A stretch of 64,000 bases of DNA from Tyto alba (taxonomy: Eukaryota > Chordata > Aves > Strigiformes > Tytonidae): the NCBI RefSeq assembly GCF_018691265.1, contig NW_024881282.1, forward strand, positions 53,451,122 through 53,515,121, in the 5' to 3' direction. A program made the position numbers and the translations under genes. Numbering within the stretch: the first letter of the stretch is position 1; the number at the start of each line of letters is the position of its first letter. The notes under the pieces are model-generated. The model saw only the letters and a list, made by a program, of their open reading frames with translations, was not told the DNA's origin and searched no databases. Positions 60,511 through 64,000 of the stretch are shown here, in pieces.

Positions 60511-63500
60511 CTGTGGGCTAGCAAGATGCTGGCTTTCTTTTTCTATATGCATACTTCTTTTCCAGAAAGCTTAACCCAGCCTACTAAGACTGTATACTAC
60601 AAAGTTAAAATAGGTTAGAATTACCATGTGTTATCACGTGTTTCATTTTTATAACAACACTACATAATTAAGAGCTTTTTCATTGTGTTTCTCAGGAAAT
60701 AGGCATTTAATGGAACAGTAGTTCATCCCTGTTGCAATTACCGTGTCTGAATTGTTTCACAATTGTCTCTGCTAAATTGTGAGTTCTTATCAGAGGGTGG
60801 AGTTGCAAGGGATTCATTAAATCAGGTTAGCTAGTACTTTCCCCAAGATACAAGTAAAATCTTATGCTAATTTTACTATATCAGTAGCCTCTAGCAGTTA
60901 AGTAGGCTCAGTGTTAGCTCTTTTCAGCATCCGGTTCATTTCCAAAGCAACCTCTGATGTGGTTCAAGGAATTGTTACTGATATATTACTACCAATACAG
61001 AATTACTGATTTCACATTCTCAGATCTCTGGTGTGCCTACAGTAAATTGGACTTAGCTTTTCTACAGAGAATACAGATTCTGTTTTATTTCAGCAAAGAA
61101 AAAAGAAAATCTGGCAGCAACTACCTTGAGAAATTAAACGGCCAAGATTTTTAAAGAGTAAGATAAAGCAATGGAAAATGCAAGCAGCACAGCAGCCCTG
61201 TCTTATTTAATATTAAATTGTTTGCTTCAGACTGTCACTACTTTTTCATTTTTCTGAAAGCCTTACATTTGTATTGCTTGTGAAAAGTGTGATGCCAGTG
61301 AGTAATTTCGAAAGCCAAGTGGGAGACATGAAGATGTATTTTTAAGATGTGCATCACTTTTCTCCACCATTCATCCTCATCCTTATTACTAGAACAGCTC
61401 TGTATTTTTAGCAAACTGGTCACCCCATTGATCCCCCCCGACTCCTTTAGAGGTCATTTATGAATATGTCCTCACCCCTAAATAAATCCAGTGGAGATCT
61501 CCCTCCACTGCAAGAAAAGATTCTGCCTACCTTCTGTTTCCTACCATTCCTAATCACTCAGACGTTACTGTCATATTCCAGTATTTGATCTGATAACACA
61601 GGATATTTTAACTTTCCAGAGAGATGGAAGAAGGGTTTGACAGGGGAGCTTTCTCTGCTGCAAAGGTGATCCATTGTAAAATCAATAATCTGTTGCCTCT
61701 TTAAGTCAACATGTAAGGGGTCTTCTAAATTTCTCAGTTCACAAAAAACATCAACCTAAACCTCCTGCTTTTTTCAGTTTGAACAACTTTTTTTCCTGTA
61801 ATTGTCAGGAAATAACCTCCATTCTGTGACCCCACATAACTAACTGGGCTCCTCCTTCCCCACTCACGTAAAATGTAGGCCTTGCTCTAGTTTCAAGAGC
61901 TTATATCCTTATGTGAAATATGGGACTAATTACTAGTCTACATTGACTGAAAGTGTAATAGGGAGAGGAGTAAGAGAGGAATGAAGCAGCTGGGATGCTG
62001 CAGACCTGAAAATACTGACTGGCTGGCACAGCCAGGAAGAAGCCATGCACAATTAAAAGTACTCACCACTCATAATTTACTGAACTTGCAAAGACACAGA
62101 CTGAAGCATAGCTATTCAATTATTTTTAGCATGTTGTTTTGAGTCATAATTTAAGAACCAGTGCATAAAATACTAAGAATTGAAAATACAGACTATATAA
62201 ATGCATTTTCACTAGTCATGTGAGTAACATGTAGAAAACACATGAATATGTAATGTAATGTGTAGGAAAACCTTCTCTATGTAAAAGAGACAGAAAATGA
62301 AAAAGTAGTTTCCCTTACAAAATCCTGATTATTCCATCAAAATAAGCCTGCTTTGCTCACAGGTTCTTAGAACATCTTCTGAAGCCTCAGTTCACCTGCT
62401 TCTGTTCTTATTTTTTCAACAATCCTGTACATGATGTGTAATTTCAATGAGGATGGCACAAGCCAAAGTCAACACAAAGCAAGCTAGTCCCAGGGAGTGA
62501 ATGAAGACCTATGATACTAATCTCCTATTTCCATGATAATTCCTAGTGATGAAAACAGGAAAAAGAATTAATTACATAAAGTGTAAGCAATGAGAAAGGT
62601 CTCTTATTAGCTTGCATGTTTAAAGAACAGTAGGTATTTAATACACCAAACTGTCTGATTTTTTTTTTTTTGGACAATTTATTTCAGTTCTGAGCTTTTC
62701 TACATTAAATAATCAGTCAAAATGCTTTCTAGTCTCTCTCTCAAAGGCAGAGGATCAAACTTTCACAAGTTAAAGAATATCTTTGAGCAGAAAGTTTTTT
62801 TAATTTAAAATCTTTGTTACACACTCATAGTGGAAGGTTGCATGTCTCTTCAATTCCTCAGTGATTTCTTTTCTTCTCTTAAAACAGTTTCTTCTTTGCA
62901 AAACCTATGGCACTGCTTATTGACTTGTTCGATCTAAAAATCGTCAAAACCAACAGACACAACTCCCTAACTGCAGCAGGTTTTAGATCTGGCCCTATGA
63001 ACAGGTTAAAAATGATATCTCTGAGGCAGAAGTGCAAGACTAGATTTTCAGAGTTGGGTCCCTAAGTAACCTTTTTTTCTGACACCTTCTACAATACAGA
63101 AGACTAAGACACCTGATACAGTGTTGTCACCTGAAGAAAAGTCAGTTGTTATTCTGATACTTAGCAGTCTGTGTTGGAACTCATCCATTAAAAATATTTG
63201 GACTAAATCAGTAGCAATTCCTTTAAACATTGCATTTATTTTGCATCATTCTAGATAAACTGGGTTCAAGATACGTGATGCTCGAGAAGTCTGAAAGCAG
63301 GCGTGATGAAGCCTCAGATCTGGCTGGTGTGCTAGAGATGGGTGGGTAAAGCCTCCCAGCATCTGGGTTTGAAACAAGCATTTAATCCAGCCCCTGACCC
63401 CATAGCATTAAAGCAATCCAGGCAAGTAGTCTTAAACCTTGTCAGTGGAGCAAACAACACATTTGATTAAAAGAGTTACAGTGGAGCTGCAGAACTACTG

Positions 63501-64000
63501 TGTGTGCCTGAACACGTCTGCCTAAGGAACCTACTCCTCATCTGAGAAGTATCAAGGAATATAATTAAATTATAATTTCTTTACATTGACTATGCATCTG
63601 TGCCTCAGCACAAACACTTCTTACTATTTTATCTTTTACTGATTTTAATTCTATTCTGTCATTCTCTTCAACATGTTTTTATTCACAACTGCTTTTTTTT
63701 ATTTCTGGAGGGTGATCTTAATTTACAATGCTTTCTTGTAAGATAAGGAATGAGGATAAGAAGTAAACAGATTATTAAACCTTTCTTCATACACACCTGC
63801 ATTTCATTAAAAGTTCCAATACCTTCCCCTCACTCAAAGGCTTTAGAAGTATTTAAATTCCAAAAAGGCTTCACATTTTAACAATTATAATTCATGCACA
63901 TATCATTCCTTTAAAAAAAATCAGAACTGAGAGAGACTTCAATATTAGTATATTATTCACTGATTTGAAATTAATTTGCTTTCTTTTGGACGTAAAGATA

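Larger units (their letters stand above)
56371..64000 (-). other. Part of an upstream SRGAP1 intron
   Basis: 7630 nt to the window edge with no exon for the preceding F-BAR residues (for example the expected NCWY region). Contains GC-richer patches at about 57180-57640 and 58060-58320, a long ATT microsatellite and two stretches that might be conserved non-coding DNA (59440-59600, 60405-60510). Confidence 0.75.

Noticed and set aside
56371..64000. Search for exons encoding the first F-BAR helices
   Set aside because: No stretch encodes the expected NCWY/LLNQVRRESKDHATL-type sequence; those exons must lie to the right of the window.
1..64000. tRNA, rRNA, CRISPR arrays, bacterial operons, complete retroviral genes
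   Set aside because: None seen; the window is vertebrate nuclear DNA with only degraded mobile-element pieces.

Overview
The window is bird-like vertebrate genomic DNA. It is AT-rich, with small exons separated by long introns. It carries fragments of the CR1 LINE family that dominates avian and reptile genomes, and a short stretch resembling the end of an avian ERVL-type LTR. I cannot name the species from sequence alone.

Almost the whole window is one minus-strand gene, SRGAP1 (SLIT-ROBO Rho GTPase-activating protein 1). Eighteen coding exons lie between 56370 and 8617, read right to left. With the 103-nt form of the alternative exon they join, every junction in frame, into 924 codons plus a TAG stop. 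About 163 N-terminal residues, judged from the human protein as I remember it, must lie beyond 64000. The exons encode the rest of the F-BAR dimerisation and membrane-bending module and its extension (56370-40791), a linker with two alternative exons (38273-37627), the RhoGAP domain (about 38200-19715), an SH3 domain (12186-12006) and a proline-, serine- and arginine-rich tail (11424-8617). The 3' UTR runs to an AATAAA signal at 5881-5886.

Region by region: 1-5860 is intergenic or the 3' UTR of a convergent neighbour, with no coding exon I recognise. 5860-8616 is the SRGAP1 3' UTR, with GC-rich blocks, a G17/C-run pair and a short tandem duplication. 8617-12186 holds tail and SH3 exons. 19029-34497 holds RhoGAP exons, interrupted by a 10.3-kb intron. 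37627-40818 holds the alternatively spliced linker. 45155-56370 holds F-BAR exons. 56371-64000 is part of an upstream intron with a long (ATT)n microsatellite.

The most interesting signal is a pair of apparently mutually exclusive exons (103 nt at 38171-38273 and 34 nt at 37627-37660). They have the same entry and exit phases, both have donors lacking the usual G at +5, and the downstream intron holds a tight cluster of UGCAUG (RBFOX-type) motifs. Skipping both exons, or including both, gives a premature stop. The swap replaces a proline/basic segment plus the first helix region of the RhoGAP domain with a short basic peptide. From memory, human SRGAP1 is annotated with isoforms differing by 23 residues, which equals the size difference seen here. 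The exon pair is therefore probably known, while the motif cluster and its role would be the new part.
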